A stretch of DNA of 64,000 nt from Alloalcanivorax gelatiniphagus (GTDB lineage: Bacteria; Pseudomonadota; Gammaproteobacteria; Pseudomonadales; Alcanivoracaceae). Shown here one piece after another: positions 8,320 to 17,057 of this stretch. The DNA lies in assembly GCF_005938655.1 (NCBI RefSeq), contig NZ_VCQT01000044.1, forward strand, positions 186,001-250,000, in the 5' to 3' direction. The notes below the pieces were generated by a model. It did not search any database, was not told where the DNA came from, and saw only the letters and a program-made list of their open reading frames with translations. Position numbers and translations under genes: made by a program. Positions within the stretch are counted from its first letter, which is position 1. Each line of letters begins with the position of its first letter.

Positions 8320-8664
8320 TTAAAGTTCGCCACATTCTTTTCGGAATATTTTCCTATATTCAGCCTCTGCTTTTTCATGTTCGCCGGTTTGGATCGGGTG
8401 CGACGGATCCATCGGTTTGCTGTTTTCCGCTTTGCGGGCCACTTCCAGCATGCCGTCCAGTTGCTCAGCCATGGACGGCGCCTGATCCCGCAGTGCCGCC
8501 AGTTTCTGGCGCGCGGCGGGCAACTCCCCCATGCCCAGCATGGCCATTTCCACGTCGGCCACCGCCTGGTTGATACGAAAGCAGGTGTCCTCGTCAACGC
8601 CCTCGGCGGCCACCGGGCCGGCCAGGGTCAGCAGGGCGGCGGCCAGCATTGCTTCTGTTTTCAC
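8320..8664 (-). CDS. Small exported protein of unknown function
   Basis: The 114-residue product has an AxA signal peptide (MKTEAMLAAALLTLAGPVAA). The mature domain is helical and charged, with two Cys (DTCFRINQ near the N-terminus and RKECGEL at the C-terminus) that could pair. A good ribosome site (AAGGAG) precedes the ATG. It is probably periplasmic. It stands alone, facing away from the DUF3617 gene on its right. No family is recognised. Confidence 0.7.
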   Translation of the reverse strand: MKTEAMLAAALLTLAGPVAAEGVDEDTCFRINQAVADVEMAMLGMGELPAARQKLAALRDQAPSMAEQLDGMLEVARKAENSKPMDPSHPIQTGEHEKAEAEYRKIFRKECGEL

Positions 8665-8848
8665 GGGTTTCTCCTTGTCTTCGCTAGCGGGAACAAGATG
8701 CAGACCTTACCACCGCGCCCCGGCTCCGTCCGGGCCGGAAACGTGACCAATTGCGCACAACCACGCTTTGTCACAGGGCTGCCGTGGTTCCAGCGGGTGT
8801 CGCGCGGTTACACTGGCCAGCGATTTTTTCAGTGTTTGAGGATGAACC

Positions 8849-9274
8849 ATGAAAAAAACCTGCATCACCCTCGCCGTGGCCCTGTCAGCGCTGGCCGGAC
8901 CCGCGCTGGCCGCCGACATCAAACCGGGCAAATGGGAAGTCACCCAACGGGTGGCCGGCGATCAGGTACCGCCGGGCATGGATAAGGAAAAGAAGCGTTC
9001 GCGCTGTGTCACCGCCGAGGAAGCGGCGGACATCGAGGAAACCCTGCGCCAGAACTGGATGCGCAACGGTTGTGAAAGCCCGGACACCGACTGGGACGGC
9101 GACACCCTGGAATGGTCCACCCAGTGCCAGTCCGGTGAGCGGACGGTGCAATCCAGCGGCACCATGACCGTGGAGAGTGACGAGCACTACACCACGGAGA
9201 TCACCACCGGCACCGCCCAGGGCCAGCTTACCATCGAGGCGGAAGCCCGCTGGGCCGGCCCCTGCGACTCCTGA
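8849..9274 (+). CDS. DUF3617 family periplasmic protein
   Basis: The 141-residue exported protein (signal MKKTCITLAVALSALAG, cleavage after ALAA) has the DUF3617 hallmarks: the opening IKPGKWEVTQRV, a 'CVTAEEA' cysteine segment, a second conserved Cys region and the late SSGTMTV strand. The family is a small beta-barrel-like periplasmic fold of unknown function. It is monocistronic, convergent with the PfpI-like gene, with only 9 bp between stops. Confidence 0.85.
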   Translation: MKKTCITLAVALSALAGPALAADIKPGKWEVTQRVAGDQVPPGMDKEKKRSRCVTAEEAADIEETLRQNWMRNGCESPDTDWDGDTLEWSTQCQSGERTVQSSGTMTVESDEHYTTEITTGTAQGQLTIEAEARWAGPCDS

Positions 9275-9283
9275 GCATCGCGC

Positions 9284-9958
9284 TTATTCGGAGTACAACA
9301 CCTCAACCACCGCCTCGGCGGTGACCTTGCTGGACGGAGGGTTCTGGCCGGTGACCAGACGCCCGTCGGTGACCGCCTGGGCCTGGAACTTGCCCTTGTT
9401 CTCGATGCGGGCACCCAGTTCCTCCAGGCGGGTTTCCAGCAGGAAGGGCATGACCTCCTCAAGCCCTACTTCCCGCTCCTCCTCGTTGGTGAAGCAGGAT
9501 ACCCGGCGGCCCTTGACCAGCGGCACGCCGTCCTCATCGCAGGCCCCGATCAGGGCCGCCGGGCCGTGGCAGACCGCGGCCACCACCCCGCCCTGGGTCC
9601 AGGTCCGTTGCAGTACGCCGGCCACCAGGGGATTGTCGGGCATATCGAACATGGCGCCGTGGCCACCGGGTACGAACACGGCCACGAAGCCGTCTTCCCA
9701 GATTTCCTCCAGGGGACGGGTGTCCCGCAGCTCGGCGATGGCGTCCTTCCAGGCTTCCTTCTGGTCGTCATCGGGTACCGAACGGGGATCGATGGGGATC
9801 TTGCCACCGCTGGGGCTGGCCACCCGCACCGGAATATTGTTGTCCTTGAACACCTGATAGGGCACCGCGAATTCTTCCAGCCACAGGCCGGTTTGCTGGC
9901 CCTGGCCCATTTGCGAAGCGCTGGTGACCAGCATCAGTAGCGGCTTGTCCAGATTCAT
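9284..9958 (-). CDS. DJ-1/PfpI superfamily (type 1 glutamine amidotransferase-like) protein
   Basis: The 224-residue DJ-1/PfpI protein carries the nucleophile elbow VVAAVCHGPAAL, with the conserved Cys followed by His (class I Hsp31/YhbO-like), the upstream FVPGGHGAMFD loop and a Glu in the N-terminal segment. Members act as glyoxalase III/deglycase-like or chaperone enzymes; the substrate cannot be read from sequence. The start is MNLDKPLLMLVTSAS; a much longer upstream frame runs antisense to dgt and is not coding. It is convergent with DUF3617 and divergent from dgt, about 180 bp away. Confidence 0.88.
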   Translation of the reverse strand: MNLDKPLLMLVTSASQMGQGQQTGLWLEEFAVPYQVFKDNNIPVRVASPSGGKIPIDPRSVPDDDQKEAWKDAIAELRDTRPLEEIWEDGFVAVFVPGGHGAMFDMPDNPLVAGVLQRTWTQGGVVAAVCHGPAALIGACDEDGVPLVKGRRVSCFTNEEEREVGLEEVMPFLLETRLEELGARIENKGKFQAQAVTDGRLVTGQNPPSSKVTAEAVVEVLYSE

Positions 9959-10135
9959 AACGACTCCTTGCTGTGTCTGTCGGTGGCCCGCGCCGGGCAC
10001 CGTCCAGATTTCCCTTGACGCTGACAGGCTGCGCATCAAGATAGGATCAATACCCACAGCGTTGGGGGCGGCGGCACCTATTTCAACGGGTACCGCCGGC
10101 CACCGATCCTCAGCGGCAATCAGACAAGGGCGCGG

Positions 10136-11488
10136 ATGAACTGGGAACAGCTGCTCAACAAGGCCCGCCTGGGCGGGCGTGATGCCAAGGACGAGACCGG
10201 CCGCACCGCCTTTCTCCGCGATCACGACAAGATCATCTTTTCCGGGGCCTTCCGGCGTCTGGCGCGCAAAACCCAGGTGCATCCGCTGGCCACCAACGAC
10301 CATGTGCACAACCGCCTGACCCATTCCCTGGAAGTGTCCTGCGTGGGCCGCACCCTGGGCATCCGCGCCGGCGAGCGGCTGGCGCGGCTGGGCCACCTGC
10401 CGGACAGCGTCAACGCCACCGACCTGGGCGACATCGTGCAGTCCGCCTGCCTGGCCCACGATATCGGCAACCCGCCGTTCGGGCATACCGGTGAGCGCGC
10501 CATCCGCGCCTGGTTCCAGGAGCGCGGCCAGCGCTACCTGGAATTGTTGTCCCCGGAACAGCAGAGCGACCTGATCGATTTCGAGGGCAATGCCCAGGGC
10601 TTTCGCATTCTCACCAAAAGCGAATACCACCAGTACGACGATGGCATGCGCCTGACCTATGCCACCCTGGCCACCTTTCTCAAATACCCCTGGCTGTCGT
10701 CCCGGGCCGGGGAAAGTGGCGCCAAACCTGGTAAATACAGCGCTTTTCTGTCCGAGGCGGCGGCCTTCAACGAAGTGTGCCAGGCCACCGGCCTGCACCA
10801 GCTGGCGCCGGGGCGTCATTGCCGGCATCCGCTGGCCTATCTGATGGAGGCGGCGGACGACTTCTGCTACGCCATCATCGACCTGGAAGACGGCCTGGAA
10901 ATGGACCTGCTGCACTGGGACGAGGTCTATGCGCTGCTGTCTCCGGCGCTGCCCGACAACGCCGAGGTGCGCCAGCTGGTGCGCTCGGAAATGCGCGACG
11001 GCCGCAAGGCGGCGCTGCTGCGCGGCAAGATCATCGAGCGCTTTATCGAGGCCGGCGTGGAGGCGTTCGTGGCCAACCACGACGCCCTGCTGGCGGGCCG
11101 CATGGAAGGCGACCTGCTCCACCACTGCGAGCCGGCGGTGCACGATGTGGTGGAGAACGCCAAGCAGCTGGCCCGTGGCAAGGTGTTCGAGCACCCGCGC
11201 AAGATCGAACTGGAGATCGGCGCCTTCGAGGTGATGGGCGCCCTGCTCGACGGCCTGGTGCAAGCGGCCCTGTCCCATGCCCGGGGCACGACGCGCAATT
11301 ACCGGCACGAACGGATCATCGACCTGATCGGCCGGCACAGTTTCCCGGACGGCCTGGAGGCGCTGGACGACCGGGAGCGCGTCTACCAGTGCATCATGCG
11401 GGCGTTGGACTTTCTTTCCGGCATGACCGACAACTATGCCACCTATCTGGCCAAGCAGTTCTCGGGCATGGCCGAAACCCGCTACTGA
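10136..11488 (+). CDS. dgt: Deoxyguanosinetriphosphate triphosphohydrolase-like protein
   Basis: HD-domain dNTPase that hydrolyses dGTP (or other dNTPs) to nucleoside and tripolyphosphate, controlling dNTP pools. The 450 residues start MNWEQLLNKARLGG. They include the signature FSGAFRRLARKTQVHPL, the first metal His in NRLTHSLEV, the HD pair in CLAHDIGNPPFGHTGE and a distal Asp in the helical C-terminal half. The length fits the dGTPase type I/dNTPase group (440-500 aa). Its 3' end overlaps the converging GGCT-like gene by 7 bp. Confidence 0.93.
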   Translation: MNWEQLLNKARLGGRDAKDETGRTAFLRDHDKIIFSGAFRRLARKTQVHPLATNDHVHNRLTHSLEVSCVGRTLGIRAGERLARLGHLPDSVNATDLGDIVQSACLAHDIGNPPFGHTGERAIRAWFQERGQRYLELLSPEQQSDLIDFEGNAQGFRILTKSEYHQYDDGMRLTYATLATFLKYPWLSSRAGESGAKPGKYSAFLSEAAAFNEVCQATGLHQLAPGRHCRHPLAYLMEAADDFCYAIIDLEDGLEMDLLHWDEVYALLSPALPDNAEVRQLVRSEMRDGRKAALLRGKIIERFIEAGVEAFVANHDALLAGRMEGDLLHHCEPAVHDVVENAKQLARGKVFEHPRKIELEIGAFEVMGALLDGLVQAALSHARGTTRNYRHERIIDLIGRHSFPDGLEALDDRERVYQCIMRALDFLSGMTDNYATYLAKQFSGMAETRY

Positions 11489-11832
11489 GGGAAGGGCCGG
11501 CGGCGCCAGTCGCCGTCAAACAGCAACCGCGCGGCCGGCGCCCGCCGGCGGCGGTACACCCAGGCGCGGCCCCAGCCGGTGGGGATCAACACCCGGCCGT
11601 AGTCGGCGGGATATCCCTCCAGCACATCCAGCTGGTCCAGGATCAGACGGTTGATGGCATACACCTCGCCGCGCACGGCGGTGCGCCCGCCCAGGGCCAG
11701 CACCGGATAGGGGCCGGTATCCACCAGCCGGTAGCGTGGCGCCGTGGTCCAGTTCCCCAGGTAACGGCCCCCGGCCAGCCATCCGTGGTTGCACTCCCCG
11801 GCCAGCAGGGTGCCATAGACAAACACTCTCAA
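11482..11832 (-). CDS. Gamma-glutamylcyclotransferase-like (YtfP/AIG2) protein
   Basis: The 116-residue GGCT-fold protein has the fold-defining MRVFVYGTLLAGECNHGWL nucleotide/substrate loop and the LDQLDVLEGYPADYGR segment, which holds the candidate catalytic Glu. Family members cyclise gamma-glutamyl peptides or act on related amides, but YtfP-type proteins are functionally uncertain. The unusual tail (RRRRAPAARLLFDGDW) is basic. It is convergent with dgt (7-bp overlap) and divergent from the LuxR gene. Confidence 0.85.
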   Translation of the reverse strand: MRVFVYGTLLAGECNHGWLAGGRYLGNWTTAPRYRLVDTGPYPVLALGGRTAVRGEVYAINRLILDQLDVLEGYPADYGRVLIPTGWGRAWVYRRRRAPAARLLFDGDWRRRPFPQ

Positions 11833-11876
11833 CGGACCAGCACTCCCAACGATTCCTCCCCAGCCACCCGGGGCGC

Positions 11877-11903
11877 GTTAACGGCGGGTTGCCGCCGGTT
11901 AAC
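11877..11903. promoter_or_regulatory. Inverted repeat in the GGCT-like/luxR divergent intergenic region
   Basis: Near-perfect dyad GTTAACGGCGG - GTTG - CCGCCGGTTAAC, one base longer on the right arm. It lies about 100 bp before the LuxR start and 45 bp before the GGCT-like start. It could be an operator, for example for the adjacent LuxR protein, or a small hairpin. No T tract follows, so a terminator is unlikely. Confidence 0.4.
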
Positions 11904-12003
11904 CGACCACACCGCTTGGTGGCTTTTTGATATCACACGGTCGTTGCCTTCAGCGGTTTGTGACATAGTTCCCTTCGGGGAACAAGACGATCTGGGGGAA
12001 ACC

Positions 12004-13191
12004 ATGGAAGCATCCAATGTACTTCCATACCGGGGGACCGCCTACGAGGGTCTGCTGGACACGCTCTATGCCACGCCCATGGACCCGCAATGCTGGCCGG
12101 CCTTTCTGGAGCAGCTGGTACGCGTGAGCCGTTCGCGCTCGGCGCGGCTGCTGGTCATGGATACGGCGGCGGAGCAGGTGATCTCCAGCGCCAAGGTGAA
12201 CATCGACGACGCCGCCCACCGCGACTATGTGGACTACTTCGTCAACGCCTGCCCCTGGCGCCCGGAGTTGCGGGATAAACCGAGCGGCCGCCTTTATTCC
12301 ACCTACCTGGATTTTTCCTGCCGCCAGAAACGCTTCTATGGCACCGAGTTCTACAACGACTGGGCCCGGCAGCTGGATATTCACCACGGCGTCTGCGGCA
12401 CCGTCCACCGGGACCATGACCACACCATCCAGCTGCTGGTGCAGCGCACCGGCGGCCAGGGCCCCTACGACCAACCGGATACCGCCTGGTTCAACCATCT
12501 GGTGCCCCATGTGCGCCGGGCCATCGAACTCAACCGCCACGGGCAACGGCTGCGCTGGCAGGGGACGGCGGCGGCGGTGGCCGGTTGCCGGCCCTACGCG
12601 GTGGTGGGCGCCCATGGCCGGGTGGAGTATCTGTGCGAGCGGGCGCGCATCCTGGTGGCCAATGAACCGCAGCTGATCCACCACCACGGCCGCCTGACGC
12701 CGCGCCCGCCCCGGCTGCGGGAACACTTCCGGCAATTGCTGCACGACGTGCTCGCCGGCGCCGGCCGGGGCTGGAGCCATGCCGGCGGCGCCCTGGCGAT
12801 ACCGCGCCCGGGCCAGCGGCCGTTGGTGTGCGTGGTCAGCCCGTTGGCGCCGGAAGTGGCGCGCGCCCTGCTGCCCGGCGGCGGCCGGGCGCTGGTCTAT
12901 TTCCATCTGCCGGAACAGGAAGGCCGGGTGGACGAAAGCCAGCTGGCCGCCCTGTTCGACCTTACCCCGGCGGAGGCCCGCATCGCCCGGGGCGTGGCGG
13001 AGGGCCACGATCTCGCCGGCCTGGCGCGGGCACGGGGGGTTTCGGTGCAGACCGTGCGTGCCCAGCTCAAGGCGGTGTTCCGCAAAACCGGCACCTCGCG
13101 GCAGAACGAACTGGCCGCCTGCATTCTCAAATCCCCGGCCCTGCGACCGGCGGAAGCGGCGCCCATCACCCTGCCCCATGGCGGGCCATAA
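12004..13191 (+). CDS. LuxR-family transcriptional regulator
   Basis: The 395-residue regulator has a C-terminal LuxR/FixJ helix-turn-helix at about 325-385 (LFDLTPAEARIARGVAEG ... GVSVQTVRAQLKAVFRKTG). The first 300 residues contain no receiver Asp pocket, so it is not a response regulator; a PAS- or GAF-like sensor is possible but not recognisable. The start is ATG at MEASNVLPYRGTAYEG, after GGGGGAAACC. An upstream open frame continues across dgt but is a shadow. It is monocistronic, convergent with the EEP gene (6-bp gap). The ligand is unknown. Confidence 0.87.
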   Translation: MEASNVLPYRGTAYEGLLDTLYATPMDPQCWPAFLEQLVRVSRSRSARLLVMDTAAEQVISSAKVNIDDAAHRDYVDYFVNACPWRPELRDKPSGRLYSTYLDFSCRQKRFYGTEFYNDWARQLDIHHGVCGTVHRDHDHTIQLLVQRTGGQGPYDQPDTAWFNHLVPHVRRAIELNRHGQRLRWQGTAAAVAGCRPYAVVGAHGRVEYLCERARILVANEPQLIHHHGRLTPRPPRLREHFRQLLHDVLAGAGRGWSHAGGALAIPRPGQRPLVCVVSPLAPEVARALLPGGGRALVYFHLPEQEGRVDESQLAALFDLTPAEARIARGVAEGHDLAGLARARGVSVQTVRAQLKAVFRKTGTSRQNELAACILKSPALRPAEAAPITLPHGGP

Positions 13192-13197
13192 CAGGCG

Positions 13198-14097
13198 CTA
13201 GTCGATCAACGGCAGACGGTATTCCAGGGTGGCGGCACGCACCGCATCCGGGATGCGGATCTCGGTGGCCAGCGGCAGATGGTCGGAGAGCCGGCAGTCG
13301 GTGAGTACCCGGGTGTGGCGCACTTCCAGCTCCGGCGACATCAGAATGTGGTCGATGTGCCGGTCCGGGGCCCAACTGGGGAAGGTATAGAGGTCGCCTT
13401 CCAGGGCACGCAGCTCCAGTTCGGCGATCGGTGAGTTGGTGAGGTGTTCCAGCCGGCAGTTGAAGTCGCCCATCACCACCGCGTAGCGGTAGGGGCGCAG
13501 CAACCTGGTCACATAGCCCAGCTGGGTGTTGCGCATTTTCTCACCCAGGGCCAGATGCACCACCGCCACCACCAGCGGCTGCACCGGGTGCCCGAATTTG
13601 ATCAGGATAGCGCCCCGGCCGGGCAGGCCGGGCAGGGTGTGATCCTCCACCGCGAACGGCGTGAGGCGGCTCAGGAAGCCGTTGCTGAACTGTCCCAGGC
13701 GCCCCAGATTGCGGTTGAGCTGCTGGTGCCAGAACGGAAAGTCCGCCATCGAGGCCAGGTGCACCAGCTGATTGACGTTGCGCGAGCGCAGGCTGCCGCC
13801 GTCCACTTCCTGGAGCCCGACCACGTCGAAGTTACGCACCACCTGGGCGATCTGCTCGATGGTTTCCACACTGCGCGGATGCGCCACCAGGTGCTTCCAG
13901 CTGCCGGTCACATAGTCGCGGAAGCGACTGGTGCCGATGCCCGCCTGGATGTTGAAGCTGAGCAGTCTGATGCTGTCTTCCGGCAGCGTTACCTCGCGCA
14001 CCCGCCGGGTGCGGCGGTGTCCCTCACGGGCAAACGAAAAGCCCGCGGGGCGGGCCTTCCAGGTTTGATAGGCGATGCGTGCGCGGTCCAGCAACAT
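13198..14097 (-). CDS. Endonuclease/exonuclease/phosphatase family protein
   Basis: The 299-residue EEP-fold protein has IRLLSFNIQAGIG (Asn ligand), GLQEVDGGS (metal Glu), VVHLALG (His), VVMGDFNCR (Asp-x-Asn) and the terminal LSDHLPL His. These are all the residues of a functional metal-dependent phosphoesterase. The substrate could be nucleic acid, phospholipid or inositol phosphate; sequence does not decide. There is no signal peptide. It follows dsbA by 19 bp on the same strand, as in Pseudomonas, where an EEP gene also neighbours dsbA. Confidence 0.9.
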   Translation of the reverse strand: MLLDRARIAYQTWKARPAGFSFAREGHRRTRRVREVTLPEDSIRLLSFNIQAGIGTSRFRDYVTGSWKHLVAHPRSVETIEQIAQVVRNFDVVGLQEVDGGSLRSRNVNQLVHLASMADFPFWHQQLNRNLGRLGQFSNGFLSRLTPFAVEDHTLPGLPGRGAILIKFGHPVQPLVVAVVHLALGEKMRNTQLGYVTRLLRPYRYAVVMGDFNCRLEHLTNSPIAELELRALEGDLYTFPSWAPDRHIDHILMSPELEVRHTRVLTDCRLSDHLPLATEIRIPDAVRAATLEYRLPLID

Positions 14098-14116
14098 GAA
14101 CCCTCGGCGCCTCCGG

Positions 14117-14764
14117 CTACTGCTTGCTTTCTTTCGCCACCAGATAATCGATGACGTCGAACATTTCCTCGTTGCTCTTCAGCCCTTCGCGCAGCACCAG
14201 GTACTTGCCGTTGACCACGAAGGAGGGCACGCCACGGATTTCATAGTCGCGGGCCAGAGCATCGGCCTGACGCAGCTTGGTGGACACCCCGAAGGAGCCG
14301 TACAGCTGGTTGAATTCGTCCTTGTCGACACCGTACTTGGCGAAGAAATCGGCCAGGGCGGTGGGCGTGAACAGCGGTTCCCGGTGCTTGTGGATGGCAT
14401 CGAAGATCGGCTTGTGCACCTCGTCCACCATGTCCAGCACCTCGGCCACATAGTAGGCGCGGGCCAGCGGCTCGCCGTTGCGCAGGAAGGTGACCGGGGT
14501 ACGCACGTAGTTCACGTTGTCCGGCTTGTTCTCCAGCCAATCGTCCACCAGCGGCTCCATGGCGTAGCAATGGGGGCAGATGTAGGAGAAGAACTCCCGC
14601 ACTTCCACCTTGCCCGGCTCGGCCACATTGCCCTGGGCATCGAGTATCTTGTAATGGGTCCCTTCCGCATAGCGCACATGGTCGCCGGATTCCGCGGCCA
14701 CCGACGTACCGGCCAGGGCCAACCCCCCCAGCAGCGCCATCGCTGTCATGAGCTTCCGCAGCAT
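14117..14764 (-). CDS. dsbA: Thiol:disulfide interchange protein DsbA
   Basis: Periplasmic oxidase that donates disulfides to exported proteins. The 215 residues start MLRKLMTAMALLGGLALAG, with AAGGAG six bases upstream and an AxA signal cleavage. The thioredoxin fold contains the active site FFSYICPHCYAMEP (CPHC), the inserted helical domain and the cis-Pro loop RGVPSFVV. It is the Pseudomonas-type DsbA by length and neighbourhood (next to cytochrome c4). It is probably transcribed together with the EEP gene downstream. Confidence 0.95.
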   Translation of the reverse strand: MLRKLMTAMALLGGLALAGTSVAAESGDHVRYAEGTHYKILDAQGNVAEPGKVEVREFFSYICPHCYAMEPLVDDWLENKPDNVNYVRTPVTFLRNGEPLARAYYVAEVLDMVDEVHKPIFDAIHKHREPLFTPTALADFFAKYGVDKDEFNQLYGSFGVSTKLRQADALARDYEIRGVPSFVVNGKYLVLREGLKSNEEMFDVIDYLVAKESKQ

Positions 14765-14896
14765 GAAATTCTCCTTGTTGTCGACTTGGTCCACTCTGTG
14801 ACCGCGCGGAGCGGCAAACGCTCCCCACGGCCCGGTTTTTCATTATGACGTCTTAGCGGGGCGCTTGCCCACGCCGGGTTTGCGTAAAAATCGTGC

Positions 14897-14921
14897 AAAA
14901 AAAAGGCAGCCACTGGCTGCC
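14897..14921 (-). terminator. Rho-independent terminator after the cytochrome c4 gene
   Basis: Stem GGCAGCC/GGCTGCC with loop ACT, followed on the minus strand by eight T residues. It ends the cytochrome c5/c4 transcript before dsbA; the T-rich right flank (CTTCCTTTTT) may also let it work weakly on the plus strand. Confidence 0.88.
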
Positions 14922-14947
14922 TTCCTTTTTATGCCCGGCGAATGCGG

Positions 14948-15601
14948 TTATTCCGCAGCCGCCTGACCTTCGGACAGACCGGACACGAAGCTGGCCACCG
15001 CCTTGATCTGGGCGTCGCTCATCTTGCCCGCCACGGTGCGCATCATCGCCTGCGGATCGTTGCTCCGCTTGGCCATATCGCCAATCGACTCGTTGCCGGC
15101 GGCGCGGAAGGCTTTCAGCTGCACCTCCACGTAATCCGCGTGCTGGCCGGCCAGCGCCGGGAAGCCGGCGGCGTCGACGCCCTGGCCCGCCGGGCCATGG
15201 CAGCCGGAACAGGCGGGGATGTCCTTGCTCACGTCACCGCCCCGGTAGAGGCGTTCGCCCTGCTCAACCCAGTCCGGGCTGGCCTGGCCGGTGGTGATGT
15301 CCTGCTTGGCGAAGTAAACCGCCAGGTCCTGCATGTCCTGGTCGCTGAGATTGGCCACCTGACCCTGCATGATGGCGTTTTCCCGGGCGCCGGACTTGAA
15401 GGCGTGGAGCTGTTCCACCAGATATTTCTCACCCTGGCCCGCCAGGCTCGGGTACATACCGGACGGAGAATTGCCGTCGGGCCCGTGACAGGCCGCGCAG
15501 GTCTGGGATTTTTCCTGGCCGGCTTCGGCATTACCCTGCGCCAGCGCGAAAGGAGCGACCGCCATGGCGGTCAGCAGCACGATCAGCTTGAAACACTTCA
15601 T
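14948..15601 (-). CDS. Diheme cytochrome c4
   Basis: The 217-residue exported protein has a signal peptide (MKCFKLIVLLTAMAVAPFALA) and two class I cytochrome c domains. The first heme site is QTCAACHGPDGN and the second IPACSGCHGPAGQG, each with a distal Met loop (PSGMYPSLAGQ in domain 1). Cytochrome c4 shuttles electrons to terminal oxidases, including cbb3. Domain duplication and length are typical. It lies immediately after the c5-like gene and shares its transcript. Confidence 0.93.
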   Translation of the reverse strand: MKCFKLIVLLTAMAVAPFALAQGNAEAGQEKSQTCAACHGPDGNSPSGMYPSLAGQGEKYLVEQLHAFKSGARENAIMQGQVANLSDQDMQDLAVYFAKQDITTGQASPDWVEQGERLYRGGDVSKDIPACSGCHGPAGQGVDAAGFPALAGQHADYVEVQLKAFRAAGNESIGDMAKRSNDPQAMMRTVAGKMSDAQIKAVASFVSGLSEGQAAAE

Positions 15602-15625
15602 GGCCTTTCCTTCAAAAACAGCGAC

Positions 15626-15922
15626 TTACTTCGACATGTATTCGATAAGAGCGCGATATTCCTCGTCGGAGCAGTCCCCGCACATGCCGCCCGGCGGCAT
15701 CGCGTTGTAGCCCTCTTTGACGTGCTTGACCAGCGTATCCATGCCCTTCTCCAGGCGCGGCTTCCAGGCAGCCTGGTCACCGGTTTTGGGGGCGCCGGCG
15801 GCACCGCTGGAGTGACAATAGGTACAACTCTGATCGTACCGTTCCTTAACGGCATCGGCCTGGGCGCCGGTGGTCAGGCTCAAGGTAAACATCAGGGCAA
15901 GCCCTGCGATCAAACCTTTCAT
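15626..15922 (-). CDS. Cytochrome c5-like monoheme cytochrome
   Basis: The 98-residue protein starts MKGLIAGLALMFTLSL, with GGGGAG upstream. One heme-binding CTYCH follows the signal peptide, a distal-Met region NAMPPGGMCGDCSDEE carries the extra Cys pair typical of the c5 family, and a helical C-terminus ends EYRALIEYMSK. It is likely a small periplasmic electron carrier working with the adjacent c4. An upstream in-frame extension of 37 codons lacks a signal sequence and was not used. Confidence 0.9.
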   Translation of the reverse strand: MKGLIAGLALMFTLSLTTGAQADAVKERYDQSCTYCHSSGAAGAPKTGDQAAWKPRLEKGMDTLVKHVKEGYNAMPPGGMCGDCSDEEYRALIEYMSK

Positions 15923-16139
15923 GCGGTATCTCCCCGTGGAGCTGGCGACATGCTGGCTTTTATTCTGCGTCTTTGTTCCCGGCGTTGTCTTTGATTTGCC
16001 TTTAAAGACAAAGACCTGTAGAACATCGGCCACGCGGCGAACGCGCGACGGCGCGCATTATATACCAGAGGTCCGCTCCCGTCATATGCCTTATTAAGGG
16101 TGCGGGTTTTCCGCCCCCGGCCCACAGCGAGATCCGGCC

Positions 16140-16775
16140 ATGCCCCAAGACCCCACCCAGCGCCTGCTGCACCAGGCCCAGTTCCTGAAAAGCGCCCAGA
16201 CCGTGGAGCAATGCCCCCCGGACGAAGGCTTCGAGGTGGCGTTCGCGGGGCGCTCCAACGCCGGCAAATCCAGCGCCATCAACCGGCTCACCGGCCAGCG
16301 CTCCCTGGCCCGCACGTCCAAGACCCCGGGCCGCACCCAGCTGCTGAACTTCTTCGAACTGGACGAGCAGCGCCGGCTGGTGGATCTGCCCGGCTACGGT
16401 TACGCCAAGGTGGACAAGCAGACCCGGCTGCAGTGGCAACGTCACCTGGACGACTACCTGGCCCGGCGCCGCTGCCTCACCGGCCTGGTGCTGCTGATGG
16501 ACATTCGCCACCCGCTCAAGGAATTCGACCAGCTGATCCTGGACTGGTCGGCCCAGGCCGGCATGCCCCTGCATCTGCTGATCACCAAGGCCGACAAGCT
16601 CAAGTTCGGCGCCGCCAAGAGCACCCTGCTGCAGGTCCGCAAGACCCTCAAGGATCATCCGGCGCCGCTCACCGCCCAGCTGTTCTCCGCCACCGCCGGC
16701 ACCGGCTGCGACGAGGCCTGGGCCCGGCTCGGCCAATGGCTGCGGGTGCCGGCGGACGACACACCGGCACGCTGA
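16140..16775 (+). CDS. engB: Ribosome biogenesis GTPase EngB/YihA
   Basis: The 211-residue TRAFAC GTPase is required for 50S subunit assembly. Motifs: G1 [10 protein letters not shown]2 region around KTPGRTQ, G3 [11 protein letters not shown]4 TKADK and G5-like SATAG. Length and order match EngB. It is transcribed away from the cytochrome genes and toward the candidate small RNA. In Pseudomonas and E. coli its other neighbour is polA, which here is 44 kb away. Confidence 0.95.
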   Translation: MPQDPTQRLLHQAQFLKSAQTVEQCPPDEGFEVAFAGRSNAGKSSAINRLTGQRSLARTSKTPGRTQLLNFFELDEQRRLVDLPGYGYAKVDKQTRLQWQRHLDDYLARRRCLTGLVLLMDIRHPLKEFDQLILDWSAQAGMPLHLLITKADKLKFGAAKSTLLQVRKTLKDHPAPLTAQLFSATAGTGCDEAWARLGQWLRVPADDTPAR

Positions 16776-17057
16776 CCACCGGACGGCCAGACCGCCCGAC
16801 TGCCCCACCCTGTCACAATGCCGACGCTTTTCGGCACTATATTGATGACCGTCAAGGCGGCGCCCTCTCGCCTCCCCTATCGTAAGCACCTGTTTTTAAA
16901 GGAATACGAAGCTGCGCCGTAAAGGCGGCACGGGGTTTGCTTATTTAGTGGCAAAGGCAGCCCGGGCATGTGGGGACATGGCCGGAAGTCACCCGGGTAA
17001 TGGGTGGAATACGCCGAGAACGGAACACCGAAGGGGGGGAAGCCTGTTTCGACAGGC
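16776..17057. other. Intergenic region after engB without a recognised gene
   Basis: About 280 bp between engB and the candidate small RNA terminator. The only open frame is a 60-codon minus-strand one, with poor codon usage and no ribosome site. The plus strand is unusually rich in GGA triplets (GGGGACA, CGGAAG, TGGAAT, CGGAAC, GGGGGAAG) from about 16970 on, and a short palindrome GCCTG-TTTCGA-CAGGC sits at the right end. No gene call is supported. Confidence 0.5.

Noticed and set aside
9959-11338. Upstream extension of the PfpI-like gene antisense to dgt
   Set aside because: dgt is the real gene there, and the PfpI fold begins at MNLDKPLLML.
10777-12003. Upstream extension of the LuxR gene reading through dgt
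   Set aside because: The extension overlaps dgt in another frame and is Pro/Gly/Arg-rich; a good ATG with a ribosome site exists at 12004.
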